Positions 36,588-46,927 of a stretch of DNA of 64,000 nt are shown piece after piece. Where the stretch lies: the NCBI GenBank assembly GCA_023212695.1, contig JALCCG010000074.1, positions 17,123 to 81,122 on the forward strand, given 5' to 3'. Both the position numbers and the translations under genes were made by a program. Origin of the DNA: Sporisorium sorghi (Eukaryota > Basidiomycota > Ustilaginomycetes > Ustilaginales > Ustilaginaceae). The notes beneath the pieces are model-generated. The model had not been told where the DNA came from, did no database searches, and saw nothing but the letters and a program-made list of their open reading frames with translations. Position 1 is the first letter of the stretch, and each line of letters begins with the position of its first letter.

Positions 36588-37406
36588 TTAACGTTTAGGT
36601 ATTTTTATAACGATTTCATAATGATCTTCATGATCATTCTCTGTTGTTTTGATAGCCATTCCGGAACCTGAGACCATGTCAATCGATTGACGAATCGTGT
36701 TCAGGGCCAAACGAACATCCTTACTGTAGGATATGCGCTTGGATTTCTTCATCGTAGTTACTTCTTTATAGAAGGCGATACGAGCCTCCGTCTGTTTCAC
36801 ATTCAGCTCTTTGGTTATGATCTCATCCAGCACCTTGAGCTGGGTTTCTTCATTATCCAATGAAAGCAATGCACGAGCATGGCGTTCCGTCACTTTACGT
36901 TCCATCAGTGCAAGCTTGACTGCTTCCGGTAGCTGCAGCAGACGGATCTTGTTGGCAATGGTCGATTGGCTCTTGCCTAATCGCTGTGCCAGGCTTTCCT
37001 GTGTTAATTGGTGAAGATCTATCAGCTTTTGATAAGCAACAGCTTCTTCAATCGAAGTCAGTCCTTCACGCTGCAAATTCTCGATTAACGCAATCGATGC
37101 CGCTTGTGAATCGTTGAACTCCCGAACAATGGCCGGAATCGTGTCCAGACCCAGCTTCTTAACCGCACGCCAGCGGCGTTCCCCTGCAATGATCTCATAC
37201 ACGCCATTACGGACACGAACGACGATAGGCTGGATGACTCCATGGGTTTTAATCGTCTGGAGCAGCTCATCAATCTTATCATCATCAAAAATCGTCCGTG
37301 GCTGGTATGGGCTGCTGACAATCTCGTTTACCGGGATTTGTTTCACTTCATCCCCTTGGTTCCGCTCTGCCGCTAAGCCAAACAATCTCGAAAATTGTTC
37401 TTTCAT
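36588..37406 (-). CDS. noc: Nucleoid occlusion protein Noc
   Basis: 272-aa ParB paralogue. The N-terminal amphipathic membrane-targeting helix ([11 protein letters not shown]) is typical of Noc and blocks division over the nucleoid. The ParB/CTPase motifs [17 protein letters not shown] and GERRWRA, and the helix-turn-helix [22 protein letters not shown] are present. The start is chosen to put that helix at the N-terminus, 10 nt after AGGTGG. I found no clear Noc-binding site (ATTTCCCGGGAAAT) in the window. Confidence 0.94.
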   Translation of the reverse strand: MKEQFSRLFGLAAERNQGDEVKQIPVNEIVSSPYQPRTIFDDDKIDELLQTIKTHGVIQPIVVRVRNGVYEIIAGERRWRAVKKLGLDTIPAIVREFNDSQAASIALIENLQREGLTSIEEAVAYQKLIDLHQLTQESLAQRLGKSQSTIANKIRLLQLPEAVKLALMERKVTERHARALLSLDNEETQLKVLDEIITKELNVKQTEARIAFYKEVTTMKKSKRISYSKDVRLALNTIRQSIDMVSGSGMAIKTTENDHEDHYEIVIKIPKR

Positions 37407-38633
37407 TCCGTATATTACCACCTAATTTCATGATAGCACGGATGAGCCTCCGGAAAATCCCGGAATCGATATAAGCGATTGGACAACCACAATGTGAGGT
37501 AACTCCTTATGAATCCAGCGCCCATTTTAGATATAGCAATATCCAAGCTGTCATGGTGCTAGATTCCACTGTGGAGCCAGGCATTTCCCTGCAAAAACAG
37601 ATTTCATGCTGATTAGAGAATAAGCCCTAATGGCGAGACCGCATTTCTCTGATCAAACCCCGCTGCATGAAGCGGTTGCTTCTTGAGAGATATATCAGGA
37701 GGCCATAGCATGATGTTGTCTAACTTTCGATATCTCACAAGTTGTATATATTAGTTCTACTTCGTAAGAGACCACTGTCCCCTTGGGTGACATGGAACTT
37801 CCAAATAACAGCAGTCGCAATTTCTCTAATCAAGACTGCACGAAGCAAGGATGGAAAAGTGACCAAACCAGGATTTATACTCTTTCATCCCATCAAAGAA
37901 CGGGCAGAATCGCCCACCTGCTCAAATGGATACTACGATTCTATTCTACCACTTTTTGTCCTATAACTCTATTCTCCAATATCACCTTTTTTCCTGCATT
38001 TCTCGCTTGGTTTATACATGATTTGTGCACAATTCCAAACTTTTGACTTCCAAAATAAGAAAGGTAGTTAAATCTCCACTCCTATGATGCTTCATGGGAT
38101 ATGAGTTGTCAGAATGATTGTGGGATATACCAATAGAATTACGTCTTAATCTGTATCTGTACCCCGGAATGGACCCACCAAGGTTCAAAATTTCGGAGAA
38201 AACACTATCAGGTAATGTTTGCGAGTCCCGCAATCCTCTAACCTGATTTTGTTCTTGCAATGGTAGTAAAGAGGCCTTCATTCAAGTATCAGCAACTGTT
38301 TAAAAAAGAGACTGTTTTAATTTATAAATCTTCTGGGATGTTTCACGTGAAACATTCTCTTATTTTAACGTATATATCCATAGGCACAATTCCATCCTAT
38401 CCAAGATTCAACCGGAATAGAAATACGAATGTCATCATGATACTCAGCCTATCGTAAGAGCAAACAACATTCATTACTCCCATTTCAAAAAAATGAAGCT
38501 GCCTTTTACACAAATCCAATACCTCACACAAAAGCCTACTAGCAAATTCGTAATCTCATGCTTTTAAGAAGCTCTGATAGAAAGCTATCGCTCGAGTTTC
38601 TCACCCTTATGGAGGCAACCCTACCCTACTCAT
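37407..38633. other. Long non-coding gap between noc and rsmG with a parS site
   Basis: About 1.2 kb with no supported gene. Small frames (37742-37966, 37783-38046, 38012-38281) have no ribosome site and no recognisable family. Two diverged direct-repeat-like segments near 37640-37700 and 37790-37860 share ATTTCTCTRATCAA and CTGCAYGAAGC. The gap holds the second parS. Confidence 0.45.
38339..38354. promoter_or_regulatory. parS site, perfect palindrome
   Basis: TGTTTCACGTGAAACA, a 16-bp perfect palindrome fitting the parS consensus. It is intergenic, about 3.3 kb from the site in parB. Confidence 0.95.
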
Positions 38634-38663
38634 AAAAAAAAGAAGGACTCCATCGAGTCCTTC
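38634..38663 (-). terminator. Terminator after rsmG
   Basis: Perfect 9-bp stem GAAGGACTC / GAGTCCTTC, loop GATG, then eight T on the minus strand. Confidence 0.9.
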
Positions 38664-38699
38664 TCTACTATGACTTCCCTTCTAAAGAAGAGAAGTAGA

Positions 38700-39422
38700 T
38701 TATATAATTGGTGTTTTCGCTGCCGTTCCTGCCTTGCGAGGATATTTGGAAGGTGTGGCACCCTTTTTATCGATGACCACAATGTGCCGATCAGACTCCT
38801 CTACAGGCAAGGAGAACGAATGCACCTTGTTCAGCGCCCCTCTGAGCTCTTTCAGGCTTCTAGCAGACTCCTTCACCTCTTCAGCAGGGTCACTGCCCTT
38901 CATCGCCGCAAAACGTCCTCCTACCTTGGTGAAAGGCAAGCAGAACTCATTCAGCACAGCCATTCTGGCTACCGCTCTTGCCGTCACCAGGTCGAAGCCA
39001 TCACGGTACCCCTGCTTGCGGGCAACTTCCTCCGCACGACCATGGATCAGTTCAACGCTGGATAGACCAAGGGTGTCCACAACAAACTTAAGGAACGTAA
39101 TTCGTTTGTTCAGTGAATCTACTATCGTCAGCTTAATATGCGGAAAGCATATTTTCAGAGGGATACCCGGGAAGCCAGCTCCTGATCCGATATCCGCCAT
39201 ACTGCCAATCTTGCTCATATCCACGTAAAAGGCAAGCGTTACCGAATCGTAAAAATGCTTCGTATAAACCTGCTCCCGCTCCGTAATCCCCGTCAAATTC
39301 ATTTTTTCATTCCACTCTACCAGTACTTCATAATACATCTCGAACTGCTGAAGCTGTTTCTCATCTATCGTGATCCCGTGCTCTCCGAGCCGGTCAACAA
39401 AAGCTTTCTGAATGTCGTCCAT
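38700..39422 (-). CDS. rsmG: 16S rRNA m7G527 methyltransferase RsmG (GidB)
   Basis: 240-aa SAM-dependent methyltransferase. N-terminal YYEVLVEWNEKMNLTGIT, SAM-binding MADIGSGAGFPGIPLKI, then LNKRITFLK, and FDLVTARAVA. A basic Lys/Arg tail is present. AAAGGATAAGGA precedes the ATG. It starts 3 nt after mnmG, in the usual mnmE-mnmG-rsmG order. Confidence 0.97.
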   Translation of the reverse strand: MDDIQKAFVDRLGEHGITIDEKQLQQFEMYYEVLVEWNEKMNLTGITEREQVYTKHFYDSVTLAFYVDMSKIGSMADIGSGAGFPGIPLKICFPHIKLTIVDSLNKRITFLKFVVDTLGLSSVELIHGRAEEVARKQGYRDGFDLVTARAVARMAVLNEFCLPFTKVGGRFAAMKGSDPAEEVKESARSLKELRGALNKVHSFSLPVEESDRHIVVIDKKGATPSKYPRKAGTAAKTPII

Positions 39423-39425
39423 TCC

Positions 39426-41312
39426 TTATCCTTTCGCTGCGGTCACCCGGTTGTAGTGCTCCAGGTAAACGAGAAGTATCGAAATATCCGCTGGTGTTAC
39501 ACCCGCGATCCGCGATGCTTGACCGATGGAGATTGGACGGATCTTGTTCAGCTTCTGCCGAGCCTCCATAGCCAATCCGTTAATGTCGTCATATACGATA
39601 TCTTCCGGAATGCGCTTCTTCTCCATCTTTTGCAGCTTCTCTACATGACCCAGCTGTTTCTCAATATAACCCGCATATTTAATTTGAATTTCTACCTGCT
39701 CCTTCATATCCTCATCCAAATCATATGGAGATGGTGAAAGCGACTCGATCATCGCAAACGATACTTCCGGACGACGAAGGATTGTCAGCAGATTGCTTCC
39801 ATCCACAATCGGTGCAGAACCGGCTGCTTCAAGCGTAGCATTCACCTCAACCGGCTTCACCTTCGCTTGACGAAGACGCTCGATCTCCTGCTCTACCAAC
39901 TGCTTCTTCTGAAGGAATTTAGCATAACGTTCTTCCGAGATCAGTCCGATGTCATGACCGATTTCGGTGAGACGCAGATCCGCATTATCATGACGAAGCA
40001 GCAAACGATATTCGGCACGGGAAGTAAGCAAACGGTAAGGCTCATTCGTTCCTTTGGTTACCAAATCATCGATCAATACCCCGATGTAGCCTTGTGAACG
40101 ATCCAGAACGACCGGCTCTTTGTCTTGCACTTTACGTGCTGCATTGATACCAGCCATAATACCCTGACCTGCTGCTTCCTCATAACCCGAGGTTCCATTG
40201 ATCTGACCGGCTGTAAACAGACCCGGCAGCTTTTTCGTTTCCAGGGATGGCCACAGCTGCGTTGGCACCATCGCATCGTACTCGATGGCATAGCCATTGC
40301 GCATCATTTCAACCTTTTCCATGCCCGGAATGGAACGAAGGACCGCAAGCTGAACATCCTCAGGCAAGCTGGTGGAGAGCCCTTGCACATAGTATTCCTT
40401 TGTGTTTTTACCTTCAGGCTCAAGAAAAATCTGATGTTTCGGTTTGTCGGCAAAACGAACGATTTTGTCCTCAATGGACGGGCAATAACGTGGTCCCGTT
40501 CCTTCAATAATGCCCGAGAACATAGGAGCACGGTGAAGATTATCATTAATGATCTGATGCGTGTCCACCGATGTATAGGTCAGCCAGCATGGAAGCTGCT
40601 CATTATCGGAGGATTTTGTTTCATAAGAGAAAAACTTCGGTTTGTCATCCCCAGGCTGAATTTCAGTCTTGGAGAAGTCGATGGTGTCCTTGTGAACACG
40701 CGGTGGCGTTCCCGTCTTGAACCGAACGAGATCGAATCCAAGCTCACGCAGGTTATGCGCAAGTTTAACCGATGGCTGTTGATTGTTCGGGCCGCTCTCA
40801 TACATGAGTTCACCCATAATGACTTTACCACGCAGGTACGTACCGGTAGTCAGCACAACAGCCTTCGCACGATATTCTGTACCTGTCTGGGTCAGGATGC
40901 CCACACAGACTCCATCCTCAACGATGAGCTGGTCTACCATGCCCTGACGAAGCGTAAGCTTCTCTTCCTTCTCCATCGTTTCTTTCATCGTATGCTGATA
41001 AGAAAATTTATCGGCTTGAGCACGCAGCGCGTGAACGGCCGGACCTTTTCCCGTATTCAGCATCCGCATCTGGATGAAGGTTTTATCGATGTTGCGTCCC
41101 ATCTCTCCGCCCAATGCGTCAATTTCGCGCACGACATGTCCTTTTGCAGGACCCCCGATGGACGGGTTACAAGGCATAAAAGCAACCATATCCAAATTGA
41201 TCGTAACCATTAACGTTTCGGCACCCATACGTGCAGATGCCAGTGCAGCCTCACAGCCGGCATGACCCGCACCCACGACAATTACGTCATAAGTGCCACC
41301 CATATAACTCAT
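39426..41312 (-). CDS. mnmG: tRNA uridine-34 carboxymethylaminomethyl synthase subunit MnmG (GidA)
   Basis: 628-aa FAD enzyme that, with MnmE, modifies U34 of several tRNAs. FAD-binding [14 protein letters not shown] near the N-terminus, [41 protein letters not shown], and [16 protein letters not shown] are all in place. The length equals the family norm. GGAGGG precedes the ATG. Confidence 0.98.
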   Translation of the reverse strand: MSYMGGTYDVIVVGAGHAGCEAALASARMGAETLMVTINLDMVAFMPCNPSIGGPAKGHVVREIDALGGEMGRNIDKTFIQMRMLNTGKGPAVHALRAQADKFSYQHTMKETMEKEEKLTLRQGMVDQLIVEDGVCVGILTQTGTEYRAKAVVLTTGTYLRGKVIMGELMYESGPNNQQPSVKLAHNLRELGFDLVRFKTGTPPRVHKDTIDFSKTEIQPGDDKPKFFSYETKSSDNEQLPCWLTYTSVDTHQIINDNLHRAPMFSGIIEGTGPRYCPSIEDKIVRFADKPKHQIFLEPEGKNTKEYYVQGLSTSLPEDVQLAVLRSIPGMEKVEMMRNGYAIEYDAMVPTQLWPSLETKKLPGLFTAGQINGTSGYEEAAGQGIMAGINAARKVQDKEPVVLDRSQGYIGVLIDDLVTKGTNEPYRLLTSRAEYRLLLRHDNADLRLTEIGHDIGLISEERYAKFLQKKQLVEQEIERLRQAKVKPVEVNATLEAAGSAPIVDGSNLLTILRRPEVSFAMIESLSPSPYDLDEDMKEQVEIQIKYAGYIEKQLGHVEKLQKMEKKRIPEDIVYDDINGLAMEARQKLNKIRPISIGQASRIAGVTPADISILLVYLEHYNRVTAAKG

Positions 41313-41421
41313 AGCTCACCCTCCTGTTCTAAAATGTGTTATATACGTAATCTAGGGCACCCTTGCGGATATCCCTGAAAATTCAAAACGAATCTCACCT
41401 CTATATAGTAAACCTGCTAGC

Positions 41422-42798
41422 TTATTTACCCAAGCAAAATTGTGAAAAAATCTGATCGATGAGCGAATCACCAACCGCTTCGCCCAGTATCTCGCTTAAC
41501 TGCTCCCAGGCCATTCTGACATCGATCTGTATCATATCAATCGGAATAAGCTGTTCCGCTGCATCGTAAGCATCCTGGAGTGACTGCTTGGATTTCTTCA
41601 ACAAGGCAATATGGCGCACATTGCTTACATAGGTCAGATCCCCGCCTTCAATCTGGCCGCTGAAGAACAAATTCGATATGGCTTCTTCCAGCCGGTCGAT
41701 ACCTTCTTCTGCCTTCACAGACATCGGAACAATCAATTCCTCAGGGTAGTACCGATGCAGAATGTCCAGATCGAGTTGGGACGGTAAGTCCATTTTATTC
41801 ATAATGATAATGCATTGTCTACCGCGTATTTGTTCCATCAATTCCAGTTCGTCCTGATGCAGTGCTTCGCTGGCATTCAGTACGAGCAGAATCAGGTCCG
41901 CTTCGTTTACCGCATGCTTGGATCTCTCAACGCCAATCTGCTCTACCACATCCATCGTCTCCCGAATCCCTGCGGTATCCAGCAGCTTTAATGGAATGTT
42001 GTTAATCGTGACAAATTCCTCGATAACATCTCGCGTAGTTCCCGGAATATCCGTGACAATCGCCCGATTATCCTGGGCAAGTGTATTCAAGAGCGAGGAT
42101 TTGCCCACGTTGGGACGGCCGATAATAGCCGTCGTAATCCCTTCACGGAGGATTTTTCCTTCTTGTGCAGTCTTCAGCAGCTTATCAATCTCATGCATCA
42201 CATGCTGGCTTTTCTCCTTAATGAACTCCGAGGTGAGTGATTCCACATCATGCTCAGGATAATCGATATTCACTTCGATATGGGCCAGTGTCTCTACAAG
42301 AGTGTGACGAAGCTCGTTGATCTTGCGGGATAGCGTTCCTTCAACCTGCTTTAGAGCAACCGAGAAGGCACGATCCGATTTCGAACGAATCAGGTCCATA
42401 ACGGCCTCGGCCTGGGACAGGTCAATCCGGCCATTTAAGAAGGCCCGCTTCGTAAATTCGCCCGGCTCCGCCAAGCGGATGTTTAATAGAAGCAACAGAT
42501 CCATCACACGCTTTACGGAGATCACCCCGCCATGAGCACTAATCTCCACTACATCCTCCGTCGTGAAGGACCGGGGAGCACGCATAACGGTCACGAGCAC
42601 CTCTTCCAGGTTCTCTCCTGTCTTCGGATCAGCAATATGACCATAATGTACGGTATGGGAGTCCACCTGCGTTAATTTGTTTTTGCTTTTGAATATACGT
42701 TCCACTTCTTGAACAGCATCCGGTCCGCTAACACGAATGATGGCTATTCCACCTTCGCCGACTGCTGTAGAAATAGCTGCAATAGTATCACTGAACAT
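41422..42798 (-). CDS. mnmE: tRNA modification GTPase MnmE (TrmE)
   Basis: 458 aa. The N-terminal folate-binding domain ([22 protein letters not shown]) is followed by a helical domain with an inserted G domain: [30 protein letters not shown]. The C-terminal CLGK matches the conserved CxGK active site. Partner of MnmG. The ATG at 42798 is chosen for family length and an AAGGA ribosome site; the frame extends 69 nt further upstream without family similarity. Confidence 0.97.
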   Translation of the reverse strand: MFSDTIAAISTAVGEGGIAIIRVSGPDAVQEVERIFKSKNKLTQVDSHTVHYGHIADPKTGENLEEVLVTVMRAPRSFTTEDVVEISAHGGVISVKRVMDLLLLLNIRLAEPGEFTKRAFLNGRIDLSQAEAVMDLIRSKSDRAFSVALKQVEGTLSRKINELRHTLVETLAHIEVNIDYPEHDVESLTSEFIKEKSQHVMHEIDKLLKTAQEGKILREGITTAIIGRPNVGKSSLLNTLAQDNRAIVTDIPGTTRDVIEEFVTINNIPLKLLDTAGIRETMDVVEQIGVERSKHAVNEADLILLVLNASEALHQDELELMEQIRGRQCIIIMNKMDLPSQLDLDILHRYYPEELIVPMSVKAEEGIDRLEEAISNLFFSGQIEGGDLTYVSNVRHIALLKKSKQSLQDAYDAAEQLIPIDMIQIDVRMAWEQLSEILGEAVGDSLIDQIFSQFCLGK

Positions 42799-42922
42799 AG
42801 TTTCCTTCACCTCTTTCATTAAAAAACCCTCAATATCACAACCACTACGAACTCGCTTGGCCGCCATATTAATGATCTTTAAAAGAAATACCCCTGCCGG
42901 AGTCTCTTTGTATAGGTCTCTT

Positions 42923-42963
42923 TAAAAAACAATGACTCCCTCTTGGAACTTAAGGAGTCATTG
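42923..42963 (-). terminator. Terminator after jag
   Basis: Perfect 10-bp stem CAATGACTCC / GGAGTCATTG followed by TTTTTT on the minus strand. Confidence 0.85.
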
Positions 42964-42986
42964 ATCATATATGCTCTTCAACTTAA

Positions 42987-43769
42987 TTAGGAAGACTTGG
43001 GTGTAATGACAACCCGCCGGTTTGGCTCTTCTCCCTTGCTGTAAGTCTTCACGGCTCCATGTGACTGAAGCTTGGCGTGAATTACCTTCCGCTCGGCAGC
43101 CGGCATGGGCTCGAGCACAATCTCTTTACGAGTCTTCAGAACCCGTCCCGCCAATCGATCTGCCAGATCTTCCAGCGTCTTTCTACGGCGATCACGGAAG
43201 TTCTCGGCATCCAGTACAATACGAAGATAACTGTCGGAATACCGATTCGCAACAATATTCGCCAGGTACTGCAGGGCATCCAGTGTCTGACCTCTGCGGC
43301 CGATCATCAGCCCGAGTCCGGCACCGGAAATTTGAAGCGTTGCATAGTCTTTCCCTTTCTCCAACTCCACCGTAATATCAAGCCCCATGGCTTGTCCCGT
43401 ATCAAGGAGAAAGGCGATGGCTTCCTGGTAGGGGTCCTTCCCTTCAATATAAGCTGCACCAGGGCCCTCAGCCTTCGTAGTGACAGCCGTCTCAGGCGTC
43501 ATAACAGAGGTATGAGAGATCTGAACCTCTTTGGCCGATGCAGCTTGCGTATTTGAAGGAGCTTCCTTCACAGGTGAATCGCCGCCGGCATGGTCAGGCA
43601 GGAGCGTTAATTCTACTTTCGCTTCCTTGACCCCGAACAGGCCCAGGAATCCTCTTGATGGCTGACTCAATACTTGAACCGATACACGGTCTTGACTTAC
43701 ACCCCATCGGGCCAGCCCTTGTGCGACAGCATCTTCAATGGTTTTTCCTGTTGCGACGATTTTACTCAT
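42987..43769 (-). CDS. jag: RNA-binding protein Jag (KhpB/EloR)
   Basis: 260 aa. Jag_N domain (residues 1-50, VATGKTIEDAVAQGLARWGV and GFLGLFGVKEAKVE), a variable linker, a KH domain (about 125-190, GLGLMIGRRGQTLDALQYLAN) and an R3H domain (about 190-258, RKTLEDLADRLAGRV to GEEPNRRVVITP). In streptococci the homologue controls wall elongation. ATGA overlap with yidC upstream. Confidence 0.95.
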   Translation of the reverse strand: MSKIVATGKTIEDAVAQGLARWGVSQDRVSVQVLSQPSRGFLGLFGVKEAKVELTLLPDHAGGDSPVKEAPSNTQAASAKEVQISHTSVMTPETAVTTKAEGPGAAYIEGKDPYQEAIAFLLDTGQAMGLDITVELEKGKDYATLQISGAGLGLMIGRRGQTLDALQYLANIVANRYSDSYLRIVLDAENFRDRRRKTLEDLADRLAGRVLKTRKEIVLEPMPAAERKVIHAKLQSHGAVKTYSKGEEPNRRVVITPKSS

Positions 43770-44656
43770 CTCGACTTCTTGGCTCCCTTCGAACCTTTTT
43801 TCCCGCCTTTGCTGCCACTCTTTTTCCCGTTCTTATTGCCGCTTTTATTGCTCTTCTGACCTTCGGTTGCACTGGCTACGCTCGCCACGACAGCAGCCTT
43901 GTCATTGTTGCGGTACAAGAAGTAGTTCTGCACGATCGTGTAAAGGTTACTGTAGAACCAGTACAACGGAAGTGCGGACGGGAACTGGAAGGACATCACA
44001 AAGATCAAAATCGGATAAACGAACAACATGAACTGCATCATCCCCATTTGCGGAGACGGGTTCATCTTCATCATCATTTTAGTTTGCAGGTAAGTGGTTA
44101 TCGCTGCGAGCACCGGCAAAATGAACAGCTTGTCCGGTTGTCCCAACTGAAGCCACAGGAATTCATGGTCACGAAGGAGATTGTTATAGTAAATCGAATG
44201 ATAGAGTGCGATAAATATTGGCATTTGAACGATCAGCGGCAAACATCCCGCCATCGGATTAACCTTGTTCTCCTGGAAGAGCTTCATCGTCTCCATTTGA
44301 ACTTTTTCAGGCTGATCTTTATATTTCTCGCGAATTTTCTGAATTTCAGGCTGGATGGCCTGCATTGCCTTCGAGCTTCTGACCTGTTTCAGAGTCAGCG
44401 GTAAAATCAAGGTACGAACGATAAGCACCATCACGAGTACGGACAATCCGTATTCACCGTTAAACCATGTAGCAAACGTATCCAGTGCCAATGTAAAATA
44501 GTAAACAACGTTGCTCTGCCAAAAGCCCCCATTTTTCAAATCTTCAATGGTACGCGTTTGGTCTGCTCCAGGTGCACAACCTGAGATAACGGCCACTGCA
44601 AGAATTACAGCGGTGAGGAGGAACCATTTTCCTCGTCTTGTCTTCATGAACGACAC
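43766..44656 (-). CDS. yidC: Membrane protein insertase YidC (SpoIIIJ type)
   Basis: 296-aa lipoprotein insertase. The signal sequence ends in VISGC (lipobox Cys about 24 residues from the start). Five membrane segments contain the conserved YGLSVLVMVLIVRTLILPLT, MQAIQPEIQKIREKYKDQPEK and FPSALPLYWFYSN. The hydrophilic-groove Arg is in VRTLILP. A Lys/Gly-rich basic tail, typical of ribosome binding, closes the protein. A GTG at 44656 has AGGGG 7 nt upstream; the ATG at 44647 is an alternative three codons in. Confidence 0.95.
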   Translation of the reverse strand: MSFMKTRRGKWFLLTAVILAVAVISGCAPGADQTRTIEDLKNGGFWQSNVVYYFTLALDTFATWFNGEYGLSVLVMVLIVRTLILPLTLKQVRSSKAMQAIQPEIQKIREKYKDQPEKVQMETMKLFQENKVNPMAGCLPLIVQMPIFIALYHSIYYNNLLRDHEFLWLQLGQPDKLFILPVLAAITTYLQTKMMMKMNPSPQMGMMQFMLFVYPILIFVMSFQFPSALPLYWFYSNLYTIVQNYFLYRNNDKAAVVASVASATEGQKSNKSGNKNGKKSGSKGGKKGSKGAKKSR

Positions 44657-44731
44657 TTCAAAACCCCTCTCTTCGCCATTCCATTCCACGGTAAATCATA
44701 ACATATTTATATGGACAAATAAACACATGGT

Positions 44732-45082
44732 TCAGCCCCTCTTCGCTTTCAAAAGGGACGATTTTCTCAATACATGAAGCACGCTTTTCTCCAGCTCCTG
44801 ATAGGACTTATCGAGGGCGCCTTTTCGAACGATAAAGATCAAGTCGATATGCTCGATAATCTGATGCTGGTGGTGCCTGACAATCTCCTTAACCAGCCGT
44901 CTCATCCGGTTGCGGACCACCGCATTGCCGATCTTTTTGCTGCATGAAACGCCCACGCGGAACTGCTCTACCTCTTTTTTGCGTGACCAATATACAACAA
45001 ACTGATGATTGGCGAAGGATTTTCCGTGTCGATATACCCGGCTGAAATCAGCGCGGTTTCGTAAACGAAGTTTTCTATGCAC
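44732..45082 (-). CDS. rnpA: Ribonuclease P protein component
   Basis: 116 aa. It begins HRKLRLRNRADFSRVYRHGKSFANHQFVVY. The RNR signature GVSCSKKIGNAVVRNRMRRLVKE is intact. It assists the catalytic RNA in tRNA 5' maturation. The GTG at 45082, 6 nt after GGGAG, gives the family-typical N-terminus; the longer frame to 45118 does not. Confidence 0.96.
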   Translation of the reverse strand: MHRKLRLRNRADFSRVYRHGKSFANHQFVVYWSRKKEVEQFRVGVSCSKKIGNAVVRNRMRRLVKEIVRHHQHQIIEHIDLIFIVRKGALDKSYQELEKSVLHVLRKSSLLKAKRG

Positions 45083-45265
45083 AAGTTTCTCCCGCCTGCC
45101 GTTAATCAAGTTCAACACATCGTAAGCTTCCCGGCATCTCTACTATTATAATAGTATAGTCATGCCAAAACAGCGATAAACACCTATATTTGAATACTTT
45201 ACGACCAATTTAACGCGGATGGTGTTCATAATATAGGACTCTCCTCACACTCCAGGAGATATTAC

Positions 45266-45291
45266 GAAAAAAAGACCACCTCGGTGGTCTT
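45266..45291 (-). terminator. Terminator or attenuator between rpmH and rnpA
   Basis: Perfect 9-bp stem AAGACCACC / GGTGGTCTT with a 2-nt loop, followed by seven T on the minus strand, 12 nt past the rpmH stop. Confidence 0.85.
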
Positions 45292-45303
45292 CGCGGCACA
45301 ATA

Positions 45304-45438
45304 TTAAGCGCTCAGTACTTTTCTTCCTTTTTGACGGCGGTTAGCCAATACTTTGCGTCCGTTCTTCGTGCTCATTCTTTTACGGAAGCCGTGTACCTTT
45401 TTACGTTTGCTCACATTCGGTTTGAAAGTCGGTCTCAT
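45304..45438 (-). CDS. rpmH: 50S ribosomal protein L34
   Basis: 44-aa L34: [20 protein letters not shown], then [29 protein letters not shown] lies 9 nt before the ATG. In most Firmicutes the next gene across the origin is dnaA; here it is gntZ. Confidence 0.98.
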   Translation of the reverse strand: MRPTFKPNVSKRKKVHGFRKRMSTKNGRKVLANRRQKGRKVLSA

Positions 45439-45806
45439 GAATTAATGCACCCCCTTACAGGAATCTCTCTTACCCATATTTTAAGATCAAAACGTCAATT
45501 GACGCACTTTCACGGAAGAATAGACCGCGATTTGTTGAACCGACGTCTATGGACGTATATCTTGTAAACAGACCGCTAAAAGCAAGCGGATAATGTTCTC
45601 ATCTTCACAGAAAATGCCTTTATATATTTAATCACGTTCGTGCCCAAAAGTCAAACCCAACTTGTCCTGCTCCCACACATAAGTTTTCCACAAGTAGTCA
45701 TTTTTGCTAGTTTTGAATTATCCACATGGGGATAACCTATTTAAACAACTTGAGAATGTCATTTCGGACATCATCATGTCCTTTCCATTTCTCCAAAGCT
45801 TCCTTA
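45439..45806. other. rpmH upstream region with origin-type sequence
   Basis: Non-coding. It holds a small inverted repeat ACGTC/GACGT near 45542-45555 and a DnaA-box cluster (listed separately), and must include the rpmH promoter, which I could not place with confidence. Confidence 0.5.
45684..45735. promoter_or_regulatory. DnaA-box cluster on the rpmH side
   Basis: One perfect box TTATCCACA at 45718-45726, plus TTTTCCACA at 45684-45692 and TGGGGATAA at 45727-45735 (each one mismatch). Boxes face both ways. It is separated from the main origin by about 6 kb of inserted genes. Confidence 0.75.
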
Positions 45807-45835
45807 TTTACACAGGAGCTATAAAAGAGTAGTAT
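45807..45835 (+). promoter_or_regulatory. Candidate gntZ promoter
   Basis: TTTACA, 17-nt spacer, TAGTAT, followed about 16 nt later by the GntR-type operator, a good position for repression. Confidence 0.45.
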
Positions 45836-45851
45836 AAATAACTGAATTAAA

Positions 45852-45868
45852 GTTGTATACAAGTATAC
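45852..45868. promoter_or_regulatory. GntR-type operator upstream of gntZ
   Basis: GTTGTATACAAGTATAC contains 14 consecutive bases (TTGTATACAAGTAT) of the Bacillus gnt operator ATACTTGTATACAAGTAT. It lies just before the ribosome site of gntZ. Confidence 0.75.
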
Positions 45869-45893
45869 ACCTAAGAAGGAGCTGCATTGTTTT

Positions 45894-46793
45894 ATGAAAA
45901 TAGGCATGATCGGTCTGGGCAAAATGGGCCTCAATCTGGTTCAAAATCTGATTCATCAGCAGCATCAGGTCGTCGCTTACGACTTAAATACGGAGTTGGT
46001 CAGTCAAGCTGCTGGATATGGAGCCGAACCCGCATCGTCAACCGAAGTTCTTGTGGCCAAGCTGGATAAACCACGCATCCTATGGATGATGGTGCCTGCA
46101 GGAAATATCGTAGATTCCGTCATCGATTCTCTCTCACCTCTACTGGAGCCAGGCGATATTCTGATTGACGGCGGGAATTCCCATTACAAAGATTCCATTG
46201 CCCGCGCAGCCAAACTGACGGACCAAGGAATCCACTACTTTGATGCCGGTACTTCAGGCGGCATGGAAGGTGCCCATAACGGAGGCTGCTTTATGATCGG
46301 GGGCAACCGCGACGTATTTGCTACCATCGAACCCCTGTTTAAAGATATGGCAGTTGAGAACGGTTACTTGTATGCAGGGAACAGCGGCAGCGGCCATTTT
46401 CTGAAGATGGTTCATAACGGAATTGAATACGGCATGATGCAATCCATTGCGGAAGGCTTTGAAGTATTGGAGAAAAGCGCATTTGACTTCCAATACGAGG
46501 ACGTTGCTCGGGTATGGTCGAATGGATCCGTCATTCGCAGCTGGCTTATGGAGCTGACGCAGAATGCTTTTTCCAAAGATCCCAAGCTCGAAGGCATTAA
46601 AGGTGTTATGCAATCGTCCGGCGAAGGAAAATGGACCGTTGAAACCGCACTCGAAGTTCAAGCAAGCGCACCGGTTATCGCCATGTCTCTGTTCATGCGC
46701 TACCGCTCCCTTGACCAGGATGCGTTCCACGGCAAGGTCGTGGCCGCGCTGCGCAATGAATTCGGCGGACATGCAGTTGAGAAATCGGAATAG
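45894..46793 (+). CDS. gntZ: 6-phosphogluconate dehydrogenase, decarboxylating (short, NAD-type)
   Basis: 299 aa, the short GntZ/YqeC type and not the 470-aa Gnd. It turns 6-phosphogluconate into ribulose 5-phosphate and CO2. Dinucleotide motif GLGKMG at residues 7-12; Asp30 at the end of the second strand (VVAYDLN) favours NAD over NADP. Substrate motifs DGGNSHYKD at 92-100, TSGGMEGA at 120-127, and catalytic Lys171 and Asn175 in KMVHNGIEYG. AAGGAG precedes the ATG. First gene of the gluconate block. Confidence 0.92.
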   Translation: MKIGMIGLGKMGLNLVQNLIHQQHQVVAYDLNTELVSQAAGYGAEPASSTEVLVAKLDKPRILWMMVPAGNIVDSVIDSLSPLLEPGDILIDGGNSHYKDSIARAAKLTDQGIHYFDAGTSGGMEGAHNGGCFMIGGNRDVFATIEPLFKDMAVENGYLYAGNSGSGHFLKMVHNGIEYGMMQSIAEGFEVLEKSAFDFQYEDVARVWSNGSVIRSWLMELTQNAFSKDPKLEGIKGVMQSSGEGKWTVETALEVQASAPVIAMSLFMRYRSLDQDAFHGKVVAALRNEFGGHAVEKSE

Positions 46794-46871
46794 CTCTTTT
46801 CTTCGTTAATCCCTGCTGATACATAAGGGCATCCTGCGCAGAACGCATTCATGGTCCCCTTCTCTTCGCAT

Positions 46872-46887
46872 GTGGTATTATTACCAC
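46872..46887. promoter_or_regulatory. Palindrome upstream of gntR
   Basis: GTGGTA-TTAT-TACCAC, about 40 bp before the gntR start. It resembles the TGGT...ACCA half-sites of FadR-subfamily GntR regulators. Possible autoregulatory site; not the same sequence as the two gnt-type operators. Confidence 0.35.
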
Positions 46888-46927
46888 TAGAAACACAAGA
46901 ATCAGCATCGGATTGGAGAATCATGCT

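Noticed and set aside
38012..38281. An 89-codon minus-strand frame in the noc-rsmG gap
   Set aside because: No ribosome site and no recognisable family; I considered a transposase fragment but see no supporting motif or terminal repeats.
40125..41213. A 362-codon plus-strand frame opposite mnmG
   Set aside because: Shadow frame; mnmG on the other strand is certain.
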